From the NCBI GenBank assembly GCA_019188255.1, contig JAETXT010000006.1:2852001-2916000 (forward strand): a stretch of DNA of 64,000 nucleotides, given 5' to 3'. Of this stretch, positions 11,951 to 24,700 are shown one piece after another. This DNA comes from Verticillium longisporum (Eukaryota; Ascomycota; Sordariomycetes; Glomerellales; Plectosphaerellaceae). Numbering within the stretch: the stretch's first letter is position 1; each line of letters begins with the position of its first letter. A program made the translations under genes and the position numbers. The notes below the pieces were generated by a model. It did not search any database. It was not told where the DNA came from and was given only the letters and a program-made list of their open reading frames with translations.

Positions 11951-14389
11951 TGGGTTTTTTGGGTGTAATAATCACGACTCCATGAATTATACGTTATTTG
12001 AGCATGTATATGCTCAAGTTTGGGTTTGAAAGCTGTACTCCGTATTGTGATGATGATTGACTCGTGGCCATGAATTCTGGACGTGAATCAGTGTGTATTG
12101 TTTTCGTACCAGTAGAACCGCGCCGCCATTGTGACGACTATAGAGAACCGCGCATATAGCCAAACCGATGGAACGGTGCGGCCCATGGCGGCTGTTGACG
12201 GCCATCGACTCGCCAGCTCAAAGAGAGTAAAAAACCCCTGATTCCTCACAAATGCGATGTCGTAGACAAGCGGTGGTCTGAGCGGGACGGTTGAGTTTCT
12301 GTCCGACCGATTCGGAATGGGCGTCACATCGTGCCATCAGAGTTTTGGACGTTTCGATCATTCCCTACCTAATCAGAGTTTCAAGCTGCAGGACGGCATT
12401 CCCCTGCCACCAGCCGACTGACGTCAACGAAGCCCGCTGTGAAGGCGCGAGTCGTGACACGCCAGAACCCTGCTGTCAGCTGATGGACGACCGGGGACTT
12501 CAACGTCACGATTCATCCATCTGTGGTTTCTGATTGGATTTTGCCCCGTCGCCGGCCGCAGTATTTTTTTTTTTTGGGGCAGAAAATTCATTGTGAGCTT
12601 GGTTTTGGAGATCGGTACGGGCTTGGAAATTTCTCGTTCGGTTCTTCGTACTCCCTGCTGCCGCCCACTTGCCGATTTGAGCCCCGGGAGGTGAAGACGC
12701 GGCAACCGTCGGCCTCTGGTGGAGTGAAGGAGATGGGAGGGGAAGATATAGTGTTCCAGACCTTTGTGTGCATGTCCGAGTTCCCTGGGGCTGGGATGCA
12801 ATGCCCACTGAGAAAAGACGCTTCCATTGTTCGACTGGAGCGGCAGGCTAGGGCTGCAGATTGCAACATGCGCCATGTGGCACCACCCGCGACTTGGCTT
12901 TCTTTCCTCCTCTGCCTCAGGACCCTCACTGCCCTTGTCTTCATATCTTCAGCCGGGCTGGAGTACCGAAGATGGTACTTGGGTAGGTACCTAACGTGCA
13001 TGGGTGAAGCTGACGTCACCAGGCTCGGCCGAGTTTTCGTGCATGTTGCTTACTGAGAATGTGAACATGGGCCAGACGAACATGCGCGTCCATGGGCAAG
13101 GGCGCGCGGCAGATTCGTCGGGACGGGAGATCGGAAGGGCAACGGGGGCGCGAAGGGGCGAAAGGGCGACGTCCGAGGGATCTGCAGAATGGGATTCGGT
13201 GTTTGTGACAGGGCGACGGCCGATCGAACAGTGAGCGCAGTGCCGGCCTGAGTTGGCAGCGTGGCACAGCAGCACAGCAAAGCACAGCACCGAAAGTGCA
13301 CTGTAAAAGAACCACTTTGCAGGGGAGGGAGGGGATCCACAGCAACTGGGAGGGCAGAGAAAACACGAGTCGGCAAGGCCGGGCGGTGCCGAGGCAGGTG
13401 GACAGCACGCAGGGTGCCCCCGCCCGGACCCCTCGTGTTGGCCAATGGACGATCGAGAAGAGATCTGCCTTGGGTAGCGGCCGCGTGCGGCAGTCGCAGT
13501 GCAGGCGCGCGGAATGCACAATGGACTCCACTCTTGGTTTTGCCTGTGTACCTACAGGCCTACAGGAAGCATTCCTTTCGTCGTCCGTTTCCTGCCGTTG
13601 CCGTGTTTCCCGGGAGAGAAAAGATTTTTAGATTATACCCCTGCGGCGTTGGGCTGTTTTCGTCCTGAGTGGCCCTGATTTGCGTCCAGATGGAACGATA
13701 TGGGCCCTTGTTTACACAGATTGGGGTGATGACCAAGACATGGTTCGAAGGAACAGTTCCAGTCGGCATCATGTTAAGAACGCCGCGCCCAAGGGTATAA
13801 GCTCCCCAAGGCCAAGGGGATGGACGAGAGGCGGATTTAGGGACATGCTTACTTAGCTCCTTTGCTATCTCCATCAGCTGCCTTTCTATTTCATAAGGTA
13901 CTTCGTACTGCATTCTGGTCATCCAATTGGAAAGAGAAAAAAGGCCCTCTTACTCACCCTGCGAAAAAGTCGGCATCGTGCAGAGGCAGTTGCAGTCGCG
14001 CATCGCCGGGGCCCTGACGTAATTGGGCGCTCAACACATCCAGCACCAGAGAAGCTAGAAGCTAGAAGCTAGCTCCGAGGCCTGCCCTCACGACTCGTAT
14101 GAGCTCGATACCACCACACCCGCTACCTATCCTCTTTCTCTGCTCTACCTTGCCTTGCCTCGTTCGCCCGGCTAGGACCGAAACCTAATAACCCTTCCAT
14201 CGCCCCATCGATCATTGCCGATTTTCTGGCCCCTCTCCTCTTACTACCACATCGAGTGTCTTCGTCGCGAGATCATACCCACGCCAACGATTCCCATTGA
14301 CCTCCATAGCACTACCTAGCCTGACTGGCTTCACGCTCTTCACCCCCCGAACACTCCCTCTCCCTTTCGCCTCCACGAGCTACACCAAC
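11951..14389. other. Intergenic; long leader of the MFS gene
   Basis: About 2.4 kb without a supported gene. It holds a T-run at about 12566-12575, an isolated GGTAGGTACCT word at about 12982-12992 and a heptamer repeat at 14050. From about 14090 the sequence is strongly C/T-rich, a typical fungal leader before the ATG at 14390. Several open frames of 130-177 codons (12523-13668, both strands) show no family motif. Confidence 0.6.
14050..14070 (+). repeat. Heptamer tandem repeat (AGAAGCT)3
   Basis: Three perfect copies of a 7-base unit in the upstream region of the MFS gene. Confidence 0.9.
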
Positions 14390-16406
14390 ATGGATGAGGT
14401 AGATCGCGAGCTCAGCAACGCCGCTCGAGCAGCGTCGCCGGGCCGCTACCAGTCTCGCGGTAGCCACGAGATTGAGCGCGTCCTTTCTGCTTCCACCACT
14501 TCGAGCACATCCACCTCTTCCTCCCGCGAACCCTACCGCCGCAACACGGGCATCAGCCGCGTGTCAACTCAGAATGACCTCGAACGCCATCCCACGGCGC
14601 TCAGCCGCATCGCCACCCAGCGCAGCCAACACAGCAACACTGTCGGACGGAGCATCAAGAGCAGAGAATCGAGGAAACCTCTTCCCAACTTTGGCGCCGG
14701 AAAGCCCTATCCGCCTCACCTACCCGACCAGGAGGAGTATGTCGTCGAGTTTGACGGGCCCAGCGACCCGCTGCATGCCCAGAACTGGCCCATGAAGAAG
14801 AAGTGAGTCTCAGGTGCTTTTTTGTCTTGGATCTGGTGTGACCCAAGTTTTTTTTTCTTTTTTTTTTGGTCTCGTCGCTGACACGCGTTTCCAGGATGAT
14901 CACTGCCGTCATGCTGGCTTACACGACATTAACATCCGCCTTTGGCTCGAGTATCTTCTCCGCCGCCACGGCGCCCATCAGCGTCCAGTACAGCGTCTCC
15001 AACGAGGTCGGCATCTTGGGCGTCTCCTTCTACGTTCTCGGCTTTGCGACGGGTCCCACGCTTTGGGCGCCCCTCTCTGAGCTGAAGGGTCGTCGTCTAC
15101 CACTGGTCCTCTCCATGTTCGGCTTTTCTCTCTTCTCCATCGCTGCAGCTACAGGCAAGGATATCCAGACGATTCTCATCTGCCGTTTCTTCAGCGGTTT
15201 CTTCGGCGCCTGCCCCCTGGCCGTCGTCGCCGCCGTCTTCTCCGACATGTTCGACAACCGCACCCGTGGTGTCGCCGTCACAGTCTTCTCCATGGCCGTC
15301 TTCACCGGCCCTCTCCTCGCCCCCTTTGTCGGCGGCTTTATTGTCGAGTCGTACCTCGGCTGGCGCTGGACCCAATATCTCATCTCCATCATGGGCTTCT
15401 TCGCCTTCTTCCTCGACCTGTTCTTCCTCGAGGAAACGTATCCGCCCGTCATCCTCGTGAGCAAGGCCTCCGAGTTGCGCCGTCGCACCCGAAACTGGGG
15501 CATCCACGCCAAGCAGGAGGAAATCGAGGTCGACCTGCGGGAGCTCATCACCAAGAACTTCACTCGTCCCATGCGCCTGCTGTTCTTCGAGCCCATTGTC
15601 ACCCTCTTGTCCATCTACATGGCTTTCATCTACGGTATTCTGTACCTCTTCCTGACCGCCTACCCCTTTGTCTTCCGCGGCGTTCACGGCTTTAACGCAG
15701 GCGAGTCCGGCCTCGCCTTCTTCGGTATGGTCACTGGTCAGCTCATTGCCGGTACCATCGTGCTCCTCCAGCAGCCCTGGTACCTGCGCAAGCTCAAGGC
15801 CAACAATGGCGTGCCTGTGCCCGAGTGGCGTCTGCCGTCCGTCATTGTCGGTGGTGTCTTCTTCGCCGCCGGCATCTTCTGGTTCGGCTGGTCCGGCTAC
15901 CGTCGCGACATCCACTGGATCGTGCCAGCCCTCAGCGGTCTCTTCACCGGTTTTGGTCTCATGTCGATCTTCCTGCAGTCGCTCAACTACCTCGTCGACT
16001 CATACCTCATGTTCGCCGCGTCGGCCATTGCCGGCAACACCTTCCTGCGATCGCTCTGCGGCGCCGGCTTTCCCTGTTCGCGACGCAGATGTTCGAGGGC
16101 ATGGGCATAGAGTGGGCCTCGACGCTGCTGGGCTGCATCGCCGCCGCGCTCGCTCCCATTCCCCTCATCTTCTGGCTCTACGGCCACAAGATCCGCGCCA
16201 AGAGCGCCTACGCACCGACCTTCCAGGCCCAGGCCGAGGAGCCGGTCGAGCCCGAAGACTTGCCAGGTGCCGTGCCGACGCAGCCGCAGACGGCTGTCAA
16301 CGGAGCCAACGGCGTCAACGGACACCACGAGGAGGAGAAGCAGGAGGATCTCGCGGCGAGGGCGAACGCGCCAGCGACGAATGGCGACAGGAGCAATGCT
16401 GTTTGA
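14390..16406 (+). CDS. MFS exporter, DHA1 polyamine/drug type (frameshifted as read)
   Basis: Exon 1 is 14390-14802. A 92-nt intron (14803-14894) joins PMKK to [12 protein letters not shown]. Exon 2 runs to 16406. The N-terminal 130 residues are Ser/Thr-rich and cytosolic, ending with the family motif [16 protein letters not shown]. Twelve helices follow; [14 protein letters not shown] is the helix 2-3 MFS motif, and [22 protein letters not shown] is motif C, typical of antiporters. This matches the TPO/DHA1 group that exports polyamines, fluconazole or cycloheximide. Around 16069-16074 (tttccc) the frame breaks inside a conserved helix: adding one C to the run joins LCGAGFP to [15 protein letters not shown] and gives about 641 aa ending ...TNGDRSNAV. 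As read, the protein truncates at 16110. I judge this a one-base assembly error. ATG 14390 (CCAACATGG) is the best start. Confidence 0.85.
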
Positions 16407-16790
16407 GGTTTCTCGAGAGAAGACAGGTTTGGACAGACGGTGAGGTAAAAAAATATTAGTAATAACAACAGGAAGAGTCACAAAATGGTCGTCTGCTGTT
16501 GTCCCGACGAAATGGGTGGTTGCAAGCGTTTGGCTTTCTGTTCGGATTAATTCTACTACCAATCATACGCACTTGTGCTCGAGATGTTGTGTCTGGTGGC
16601 TCAAGTGTTGTGGAAGAGGAAAACGAAGCAGCCATTGGTGATCAGTCAATTTGTCTCATGATGTACAAAATTTGCATTACAGAAAATCTAGCGCAGACAT
16701 GTCCCTCCCTGACTTTTCGTCATGATATGTATGTATATCTATGTATGCATGTGTGTATGTGTTCCCGGCGCCGGCGCCATTCGTTCCCTT
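16407..16790. other. Convergent intergenic spacer
   Basis: It separates the tail-to-tail MFS and dehydrogenase genes. It contains a TATG/TGTG-rich stretch at about 16722-16764 and A/T-rich sequence suited to 3' ends. Confidence 0.6.
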
Positions 16791-17852
16791 CTACTCCGTC
16801 TTCAGCGGACCCTCCTCGCGGCGCCCGATGAACGAGTCCATGGCGCGGTCGAGCCCCGCCAGGCGGCGCACGAGGACCTGCAGGCCGGCGGGCAGGACGG
16901 CGTACCAGTCGACCCAGCGGGCGTAGAGCGGCAGGGCGACGTGGGCGCTGCGGCCGGCGTCGATGGCGGCGACAATCTCCTTGCAGACGTCGACGGGCTC
17001 GACGACGGGGGCGAGGAAGGCGTTGGGGGTGCGGACGCCGTGGAAGAGGGGCGTCGACAGCTGGCCGGGCTCGACGAGGACGGTGCGGAGGTTCGGGTGG
17101 GAGCGGCGCAGCTCGGCGGTCAGGGAGGCGTGGAGGGCGGAGAGGCCGGCCTTGGCGGCGGCGTAGTCGGCGAGGCCGGCGGCGCCGAGGCGGCCGAGAA
17201 CGGGGGAGACGGTGACGATGGTGGGGCCGTCGGGGGGGCCCAGCAGGCTGGGCAGGAAGGTCTTGAGGGTGTAGATGGGGGCCAGCAGGTTGACGGCGAG
17301 GCTGCGGTCGAGGGCGTCGAGGGACTGGTCGGCAAAGGGGCGGCCCGTGACGACGGCGGCGTTGTTGACGAGCACGGTGGGCGGGCCGAGGTCGCGCTCG
17401 ATCTGGGCGGCGGCGGCGGCGAGCTGGGCCTTGTCGGACACGTCGCAGGGGTAGTGGGTGACGCCGCGGGCGGCGCCGTTCTCCATGGGCCGCGGGTCGA
17501 GCACGGCGACGGTGGCGCCGCGCATGCCGTATACCTCGGCGAGGAGGAGGCCCAGGCCCGAGGCGCCGCCCGTGATGACGATGACCTCGTCGGCGAGGTC
17601 GACGTGGCGCGGCAGGCCGTAGGCGACGCGCGTGTTGATGGCGGACAGAGTCCAGACGAGGGTGATGAGGCTCGCCCAGGCGATGGACACGAGCATGGGC
17701 AGCGCCGACCAGTCCATCATCTGGGCGCGGAAGCAGAGCGGGATGACCCAGGAGATGAAGGGGTGGAAGAAGGTCGTCTTGAGGACCTTGAGGATGAGGT
17801 CGATCGAGAGGGGGTCGAACCAGGAGTCATTATGGGGCATGGAGCGATCCAT
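16791..17852 (-). CDS. Short-chain dehydrogenase/reductase, membrane-anchored (retinal-SDR-like)
   Basis: Single exon, 353 aa. Hydrophobic segments at about residues 26-42 and 50-72 precede a classical Rossmann SDR domain. TGGASGLG (94-101) binds the nucleotide, D139 in CDVSD contacts adenine, NNAA is at 163-166, the catalytic Ser is 216 (TVSP), and Tyr230 and Lys234 form the YAAAK motif. With an N-terminal anchor and this spacing it resembles fungal and animal ER/lipid-droplet SDRs acting on lipophilic alcohols or ketones; the substrate is not predictable. LDP at the end of beta-2 (LDPRP) suggests NAD rather than NADP, a weak inference. The coding sequence is very GC-rich. A 13-14-bp minisatellite begins 11 bp upstream of its start codon. 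Confidence 0.88.
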   Translation of the reverse strand: MDRSMPHNDSWFDPLSIDLILKVLKTTFFHPFISWVIPLCFRAQMMDWSALPMLVSIAWASLITLVWTLSAINTRVAYGLPRHVDLADEVIVITGGASGLGLLLAEVYGMRGATVAVLDPRPMENGAARGVTHYPCDVSDKAQLAAAAAQIERDLGPPTVLVNNAAVVTGRPFADQSLDALDRSLAVNLLAPIYTLKTFLPSLLGPPDGPTIVTVSPVLGRLGAAGLADYAAAKAGLSALHASLTAELRRSHPNLRTVLVEPGQLSTPLFHGVRTPNAFLAPVVEPVDVCKEIVAAIDAGRSAHVALPLYARWVDWYAVLPAGLQVLVRRLAGLDRAMDSFIGRREEGPLKTE

Positions 17853-17862
17853 GGCTGCTATC

Positions 17863-17968
17863 GTGGTTCGCTGTCGTGGCTCGCTGTCGTGGCTCGCTGT
17901 CGTGGTTCGCTGTCGTGGTTCGCTGTCGTGGTTCGCTGTCGTTGTCTCGCTGTCGTTGTCTCGCTGTC
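17863..17968 (-). repeat. 13/14-bp minisatellite in the SDR leader
   Basis: Six 13-base units (plus strand gtggytcgctgtc) followed by two 14-base variants (gttgtctcgctgtc). It lies at -11 to -116 relative to the ATG of the SDR gene, so it is probably transcribed as 5' UTR. Confidence 0.9.
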
Positions 17969-19842
17969 GACGAGTTCGTGATGGAGAACGGTGAGGTTGG
18001 AGGAGGGGTAGTCGGATGAGGTGGCTTGGGCGTCGTGCCTGGGCGTCGTGCCTGGTCGTCGTGTATCGATGACAATGGGGAAAAAGACGAGGAGAGGCTG
18101 CCCGGCAGCAGAGGAAAGCGAGTGACAGGTGTCAATGGCGGCAGGCAATTAGCATTAGGGGAGGGGAGGAGGTTTGCGTCCAGCGTTGAAGGAGGGAAGT
18201 TGAGACGAAAGACAGGTCGGCACTTCGGACATGTGATGGAGATGTTGGAGGGGCCACAGCTCCTACCAGCTCAACTTGGTGACGAAGGAAGGGAGCTTGG
18301 TATTAGGTAAGGTTCCTAGGTCGCTACCCGCTGAGCACCAGGGACCAGGGCGGGCTGGGGCCTTGGCTCAGGCATCTTGGCACAGCGGCACAGGGGCCTC
18401 AGGGCTGTGAAACGCGGTCCCTGCACAAAGGGGTCAGGGGCACAGGGGGTCAGGGGCCGGCCCCTGTTTGAACCGCTGCCCCGCTCGCTGGAGGGATGCT
18501 CAAGATGCTGTGTACTGACTGTTCATCTCGATGCAAGTCTGAGGTCGCCGCCGGTTGAGATACTGTAAGCCAGCTGCTGTCTCTTTCTCTTCTTTCGACC
18601 TGTGCATCTGCTATACTTGTGGCACACTCTAGCGACTCACCCACTCGTCAGTGGAAGATGCATCGTGATCATGGTGGAGGCTCCGTCTCCTGGGCCGAAG
18701 CCCCCGAACAGTAGCCAAGTACGGCAGGAAGGACCGGCACTCAATAGATAGCGCCACTAGACATGCCATTTCCGCAGGACCATCATTGCTCTGAGCAGGA
18801 CGCGATTCAAGGGCAATCTTCTACCTTACCCCATATATAGAGCGTGACCTGATCAAGCCTCTGCCACAAACACAAAGTCATCCAGCCAAAGACTCGTCCA
18901 GCCACTCATGAAACAGAGAAGCCTCCGTCCGCCCCGGCCGCTCGGCATGCCCAACCCACACTACCCCGCATCGACAACGAACATACATAGTACACGGCAG
19001 TTGGGACACAAGCACTGATCCATGGCATCCGCCAAGCACCAAGACAGTAGGTACCTTAAACAACACAAAGTCCTACAAGACAAGAGAGCGCTCGCAAAGT
19101 AACCTCAACTCATGAACAGGCAATATTCCAATGCTGCGATGCCACACGCCAAGCAAGACATGGTGCTACGCTACGCCAGCCAGTCGCACACTTCGATGTG
19201 GTCGTATCAAGGGAGGGAACTGGGGGTAACTCTCATCGACATAAAAAACTGCCGAATGCCGCCACATTACCGAGCTCCAGCCAACCCTTTGTTTTTCGGC
19301 AAATAAACCTTTTGATAGCAGCAACCCACCATGATACGAGATGAAGATACATGGTCACGCCAGCTGAGGGAGTTACATGTACCCCACAGATCCATACCTT
19401 AGACTGATCATGCCCCAGCACTCCGGGGAGCCAGCATCCCCGCGTTGCTTGCTACACCTGGATACTCAACCCACGCCTCCACTGCACCTGATTACGCGAG
19501 GCCCAACCCCGGGATGAAGGCTTACCAGCAAGGCCGCCACGAGCCCGTGCTGAGCGAGAATATCCTTGACCCCGAGGCTATTTATTCAAGTGTCAGGGGG
19601 GGTTTGCTCGGGTAGACTAACGGTCACACGGGCAAGGCTCCGTCAACAGCCCCTCTGGTGATGTATTAGAAGCCAGATCCACCTCCTTTCTCCATCTCGG
19701 CATCATGGACCTCTTGACCTACAAACTTGACATACAAACACCTTCCGCGCCCATCACCTCCAGAGCTGCTTGACTGAACCCTCAAGCTCAATTGTGAACC
19801 GCCCGGTAGCTCCAGCACCTTTCTACAGCCACCAACGCCAAC
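17969..19842. other. Intergenic between SDR and hydrolase genes
   Basis: Divergent spacer of about 1.9 kb. G-rich CAGGGG-type repeats and a GGGGCCGGCCCC palindrome lie at about 18350-18470. No coding block is supported. Confidence 0.6.
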
Positions 19843-21260
19843 ATGGGCTCCTATAGAGAGCCAGGTCTGCACATTTTGGGTCCTGAATGGCTGGAGGTGC
19901 GTCTCGTCCAAAGCTCACCTGAATGAATTGTCTTCGCCAACTTGATCTGTTGTGCTGATGGACTCAGATTGCCGAACATGCCACGCTCTCGTTTGGAAAG
20001 GGTACGCCCGAGGAATTACGGAACCAAGTAAAGTTGCCTTTTGAGCTGCCTCCACCCAGCGGATTGACCATCACCGACAAACCGGTGCCCGGATATGACG
20101 GTGGCACCAACCAGGTCCGCATCTACAAGCCGGAGGGGCCCTCGACCAACGGCGCCGTCCTGATATAGTGAGTTTTGTAGCTTTCCGGCCTCGAGAACTC
20201 TCATCTTGCTTACATGGTGTGTGCGCCTTGCCAGTGTTCATGGCGGCGGCTGGACTGTTGGAACCTTGGACACGGAGGACGCCTTCTGCCGCACCGTATG
20301 CACAGGCAACCAGATCGTCGTTGTGAGCATAGACTACAGGAAGTACGACGACAACTCAAAATGCTGCATGCGTGTGATGAAAGATGATTTGGTCGCTAAC
20401 AAACACCTCTTAGGGCTCCAGAGCATCCTTTCCCCATCGGAATCGAGGACGTCTGGGCCGGAGTTCTCTGGGTAGGAAACATCCATCCTGTGTGCCAGCC
20501 TGGTCACAATTGACACCTCACAGGTTCAGAACAACCTAGAGTCCCTCGGGGGGAAGCCAGACAACATCATCATGGGAGGCCTGAGTGCCGGGGGCAACAT
20601 GGTCAGTCAACATGCAGCCCCAATTCCGGTGGAAAGACCCAAAAGAGGCTGATGCATCCCTAACCCCCCTCCAGACAGCAGCACTCGTTCAACGTCCCAG
20701 GTCCACAGGTCTCGTTTCCATCCGTGGGCACATCCTGCGCGAACCCATCGTGGTCCACCCGGCGGTCCAGCCCGCGGGCGTCGACTTCTCGAGCTACGTC
20801 GACTCCAAGGACGCCCCGATCCTTCCGACTATCGGGGTGCACCGCTGCCTCGAGTGGTACAAGCCCGTGCCCGACGATCTGCGCATGTCACCCCTCCTGG
20901 CCGAGGACTTCTCGGGTCTGCCGCCGGCATACGTGCAGATTGCCGGGGTTGACCCCCTGCGGAGCGATGCCTTCGCCTACATCGACAAGCTCCAAGCAGC
21001 TGGGTATTGTTGAACCACACCCCCCGTGTGCTCTTTCTGTCCTGGCCGATCAGCGCTGACCACTTTTCTTGCCGCTCAGGGTTCCGGTGCGCGTCAGCGT
21101 GTATCCTGGATTACCGCATGCATTCCAGATGGTGCCGCTGAAGTCGAGCCAACAGAGTGACCAGGAGCTTATCCATGCTGTGAAGTGGCTCATTGGAAGT
21201 GAACGAGACGAGGACACAAGCAATGGCGGACCCGACCGTCTTGCTGGGCGGGAACCCTAA
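19843..21260 (+). CDS. Alpha/beta hydrolase fold-3 (HSL/GDXG-type esterase)
   Basis: Seven exons: 19843-19896, 19968-20167, 20235-20342, 20414-20471, 20524-20601, 20675-21003 and 21080-21260, giving 335 aa. All six introns (52-76 nt) have GT..AG ends and the frame closes exactly. HGGGW is the oxyanion-hole motif. GLSAGG carries the nucleophile Ser, the Asp is in GVDPLRSDA and the His in LPHAFQ. YRKAPEHPFPIGIEDVWAGVLW is typical of the hormone-sensitive-lipase branch. Such enzymes hydrolyse short acyl esters, lactones or secondary metabolites in the cytosol; no signal peptide is seen. Two exons are only 58 and 78 nt, so gene finders may miss it. No biosynthetic partner genes are adjacent, and the substrate is unknown. 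Confidence 0.88.
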
Positions 21261-21767
21261 GCTTACCGCCAGCACATGGTCAACAAGTGGCGTGGATGTG
21301 CAATCACCGTCGGTTGTGGTTGTTCCGGGTGAACAACACTCGAGGACGGTCGAACTCGCAGATGGGATGTTTGGTAAGGCCGTTGCAGTCAGCAGCACGA
21401 GACAGACGTGATGAAGATTGATTTGTCATATTGCCCCGAGATCTACATGCTGAGTCCTCCCGGTGTCCGAATCGGATGATTGTCGTGATCACCAGGCTGA
21501 CGCTCCCGTCTTCGCCCCCAAGGGACCATGAAAATGCCCGCCGAAAGGAGTAGCAGCCACATGGTGCACTGGGTCCGTACGGCCGTTGGGCTACCACCCT
21601 GCAAGCAGCCCATGCGAAATGACAAGAACAGAGATGGGGGCTGTCCCGACAGTGGCAAAAATACCAAATCTTGGCTCGTGGCGTGCTGCCAGCTGAATCC
21701 TGCGGGACGGCGCGAAGGATCATGTTCCCAGCCTCATCTCATGCGGGTCTGCCTGCAGCTATTAGCG
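21261..21767. other. Intergenic / promoter of the lipase-GTPase gene
   Basis: No gene seen. The frame of the next gene stays open upstream of its chosen start, so part of this stretch could be coding if an earlier ATG is used. Confidence 0.5.
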
Positions 21768-24700
21768 ATGTCCTCCCCGCCCATTTTCAGAATGTTTTCC
21801 CTTGGAGATGGCTCGTTTGCAGTGAAGTCTCTCTGGGCACGCTCGGCAACCATGTTTCGCTCGTCGAGCATGTTTCGGTCCCGACCTCAGCACGATGTCA
21901 AAAGGATCGTGGTGTGTGTCGACGGCACGTGGTACAACGCTGATGGCAAAGAAGGTAACGGTCGGCACCCGAAACGCCCGCGCGAGTGAAAGCAGCGAAT
22001 CTGATCATGCATGAGAAATGTAGGAAAGGGAACGGGAAACCTGAGCAACACTTTTAGGATCTTTGCGTCTGTCAAGCAAGGTACTTTTGAGCAGGGCGGC
22101 AAAACAATCAAACAGGTACCGATGACTTTTAACCCGTCTCATAGCCATATCTCCTTTTCACACGGTTACAGGTTGCCAAGTACTTCAACGGCATAGGGAC
22201 CAAGACGAACAGTTATGACAAGTACAACGATGCCATTACCGGGGACGGCTGCAAGGAGCTCATCCGCGATGTCTACCAGGTTCGTGCCAGCCAGCTGCCC
22301 GGGCGCCAGCTTCTTCTGCCTGCTTATTGACATGGTATTCTCCAGTACTGCTGCGCAGAGGTGACGAGTCCGTATGATGAGCTTTGGCTGTATGGCTTCA
22401 GCAGAGGCGCCTGTAAGATGCCTCTTTCATTCTCGTGACGCTGTCTGGCGTGGTGTCGCTGACTGAAACGCAAGACGTGGTGCGCGCTGTGTCGGCTCTC
22501 TTCCGAGACCTGGCCACGTTGCACAAGCAGACGACAGGACAGTTCAACCAGGACTATCGAGTCGCGTTAGGGTTCCTGAACGCGAAGCAGAAGAGACAGA
22601 TGTCGAACAAGCAGGGAGAGGTATGGCTATGATCTGTCCCTTTGGCCAAGACGGCAGTGCTGACGAGAGCCTCTTTCTGCATCAGCTGTACAACTTTTTG
22701 TCAGTGAACAGATCTACATGCGCGATCATTGCCAGCGCAGACTGACTAATAGTGTTCTCAGCTTGGAAAAGACGCGAGAGGGTCCTGCCATTCAGTTCCT
22801 CGGTCTCTTCGACACGGTGAAAAAGGCCCAAGGAGATGTGGACTTTGACCTCTCCTACTCGCGGTCCATCCGCCGCGTCCGCCACGCACTGGCGCTGAAT
22901 GAAGAACGAAACACGCACCAACCCGAGCTGTACAAGACCGAATCAACACCGGGCTGGGACGCCGAGTCTATCATCCAGGCATGGTTCGTTGGCTGGCACG
23001 TTGATATCGGCGGGGGAGCCAAGGACGACGGCCTGTCGCTGTATCCCCTGCAGTGGATGCTTCTCGAGAGCCAAAAGTTTGGCCTCGTCCTGGAGTACAA
23101 GCCGCCAAAGTACATTGCCGACAAGATTCCCGTCGAGCACCCGCCCTCTCTGGTGCTGCCGAGTATTGTGAGCGAGAGCGGTGCGGACCAGCCGTTTCCG
23201 AAGACGTGCCTGTTTTCTGGAGGACCCGTCCCCATTGAGACGAATACAGACGCTGATCAAGAGGTTCGTCAGTGGGACTTTACCCTGGCGAGCGGTATCA
23301 AGGTCAACATGTTTGATTTGCGAGCCTCCCACCGCCACGGCAACCTTCAGAAGAGGCAGGGGAAGAAGCTGAAAAAGAAGGGTCATGTGGAAAAGGCCAC
23401 TCACGAAGTAAGACTGAATCCACCGGACAAGTTTCTCACGGGCTACCAGCGGCGCCCGCGCTCAGTGTTCGACGCGCGGGGTGTGGCGGGTTACAACGAA
23501 CATGGTATGCTCCCAACGGCCCCCATCGTCTTCATGGAAAAAGTCATGTTAACGGCAGGGAAATGCAGATCCGTATGGCACCATCATACATCCGTCAGTC
23601 TACTTTCTGAAGGACACATATCCTAGCCTGGGCATCAAAGACGCTCTGCAGAAGATGGAAGACAGACTGGAAGACTTTAGCAGCCAATTCCAGTCGTCCG
23701 AGCACAGCAATTTCTTTCCCTGGTTGCTGGAGCGTACCCTGAAGACTCGATATGAGCAGGTGCGCATCCTCATCTGCGGTCGATCCGGGGTGGGCAAGTC
23801 GACGTTGCTGAACCGCATATTCGGCATGAAAATGGTAAGCATGCAGTCTGCTTGGTCCGAAGCATAGGAGTTGACCCTTAATGTGACCAGACTGTAGAAA
23901 ACGAGGACACGCGGGGAATCCATGACATGGAGCAAGGGTTTGAGTCAGATCAATACCCCGGTATTATCATTCACGATTCGGAAGGCTTCGAGGCGGGTGA
24001 TATCAAGCGCGTTCAGGCTTTTGAGATGTTCCTGAAGAAACGGGGTTCGTCTGCCCCAGTGAAGGATCAGCTGCATGCTGTCTGGTAAGATCATGCCCCT
24101 GGGGTCACAAGAATGGCATGGATGTTGGTGGCAACATACTGAGCGACGCACTGACCCTTTGACTGAAAGGATTTGCAACGATATGGACACAAGCCGGCCC
24201 ATCGAAGCCGCATTTGAACTCGTTCTTGGAATCATTGCCAAGTATGCCCCATCTCTGCCAGTCGTTCTCGTCGGTACCAAGAAGGACAAGTTCCTCAGGC
24301 AAGAGACCGAGCTGAGCAAGGAAGAAATCCGAGCATTGGAAACAGGGCGAGCTCCTGAGCCACAACGCGAGCTGGACATTGCTCGTGACCTACAAAAACG
24401 ACAAAGTTGGCAGAAGAGGCTGGCGATAGATTGTGCCGACGCCAACGACAAACTGGACATTAAGGTGACTTTCGTTTCGAGAGGTAAGAATACGAGACGC
24501 GAGCATGCAGCTGCTTGCTCCTCTCGCCGAAGGGAATTACTGGCCAGTAACTGGAGTGCTGACAAGCCGTCACAGATAACCGAGAGTCCATCATGGCTCT
24601 GATGCACTTGACCCTTGAGCCACTCAACTCCGAGAGCCTTCGTTCAGGTATGGTAGCAGCCCAAGTAGTCGATCTAGATCTCAAGATTGCGCTGGCAGTC

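Noticed and set aside
12523..13668. Overlapping open frames on both strands
   Set aside because: Both strands are open in several frames with no family signature; this is expected by chance in GC-rich non-coding DNA.
13735..13760. GGTTCGAA resembling a tRNA B box (also 34258)
   Set aside because: No matching A box, acceptor stem or T-loop pairing at the right distance.
15097..15915. 272-codon acidic minus-strand frame
   Set aside because: Antisense shadow of the MFS gene.
16722..17981. 419-codon Gly/Asp/Glu-rich plus-strand frame
   Set aside because: Antisense of the SDR gene, which has complete catalytic motifs.
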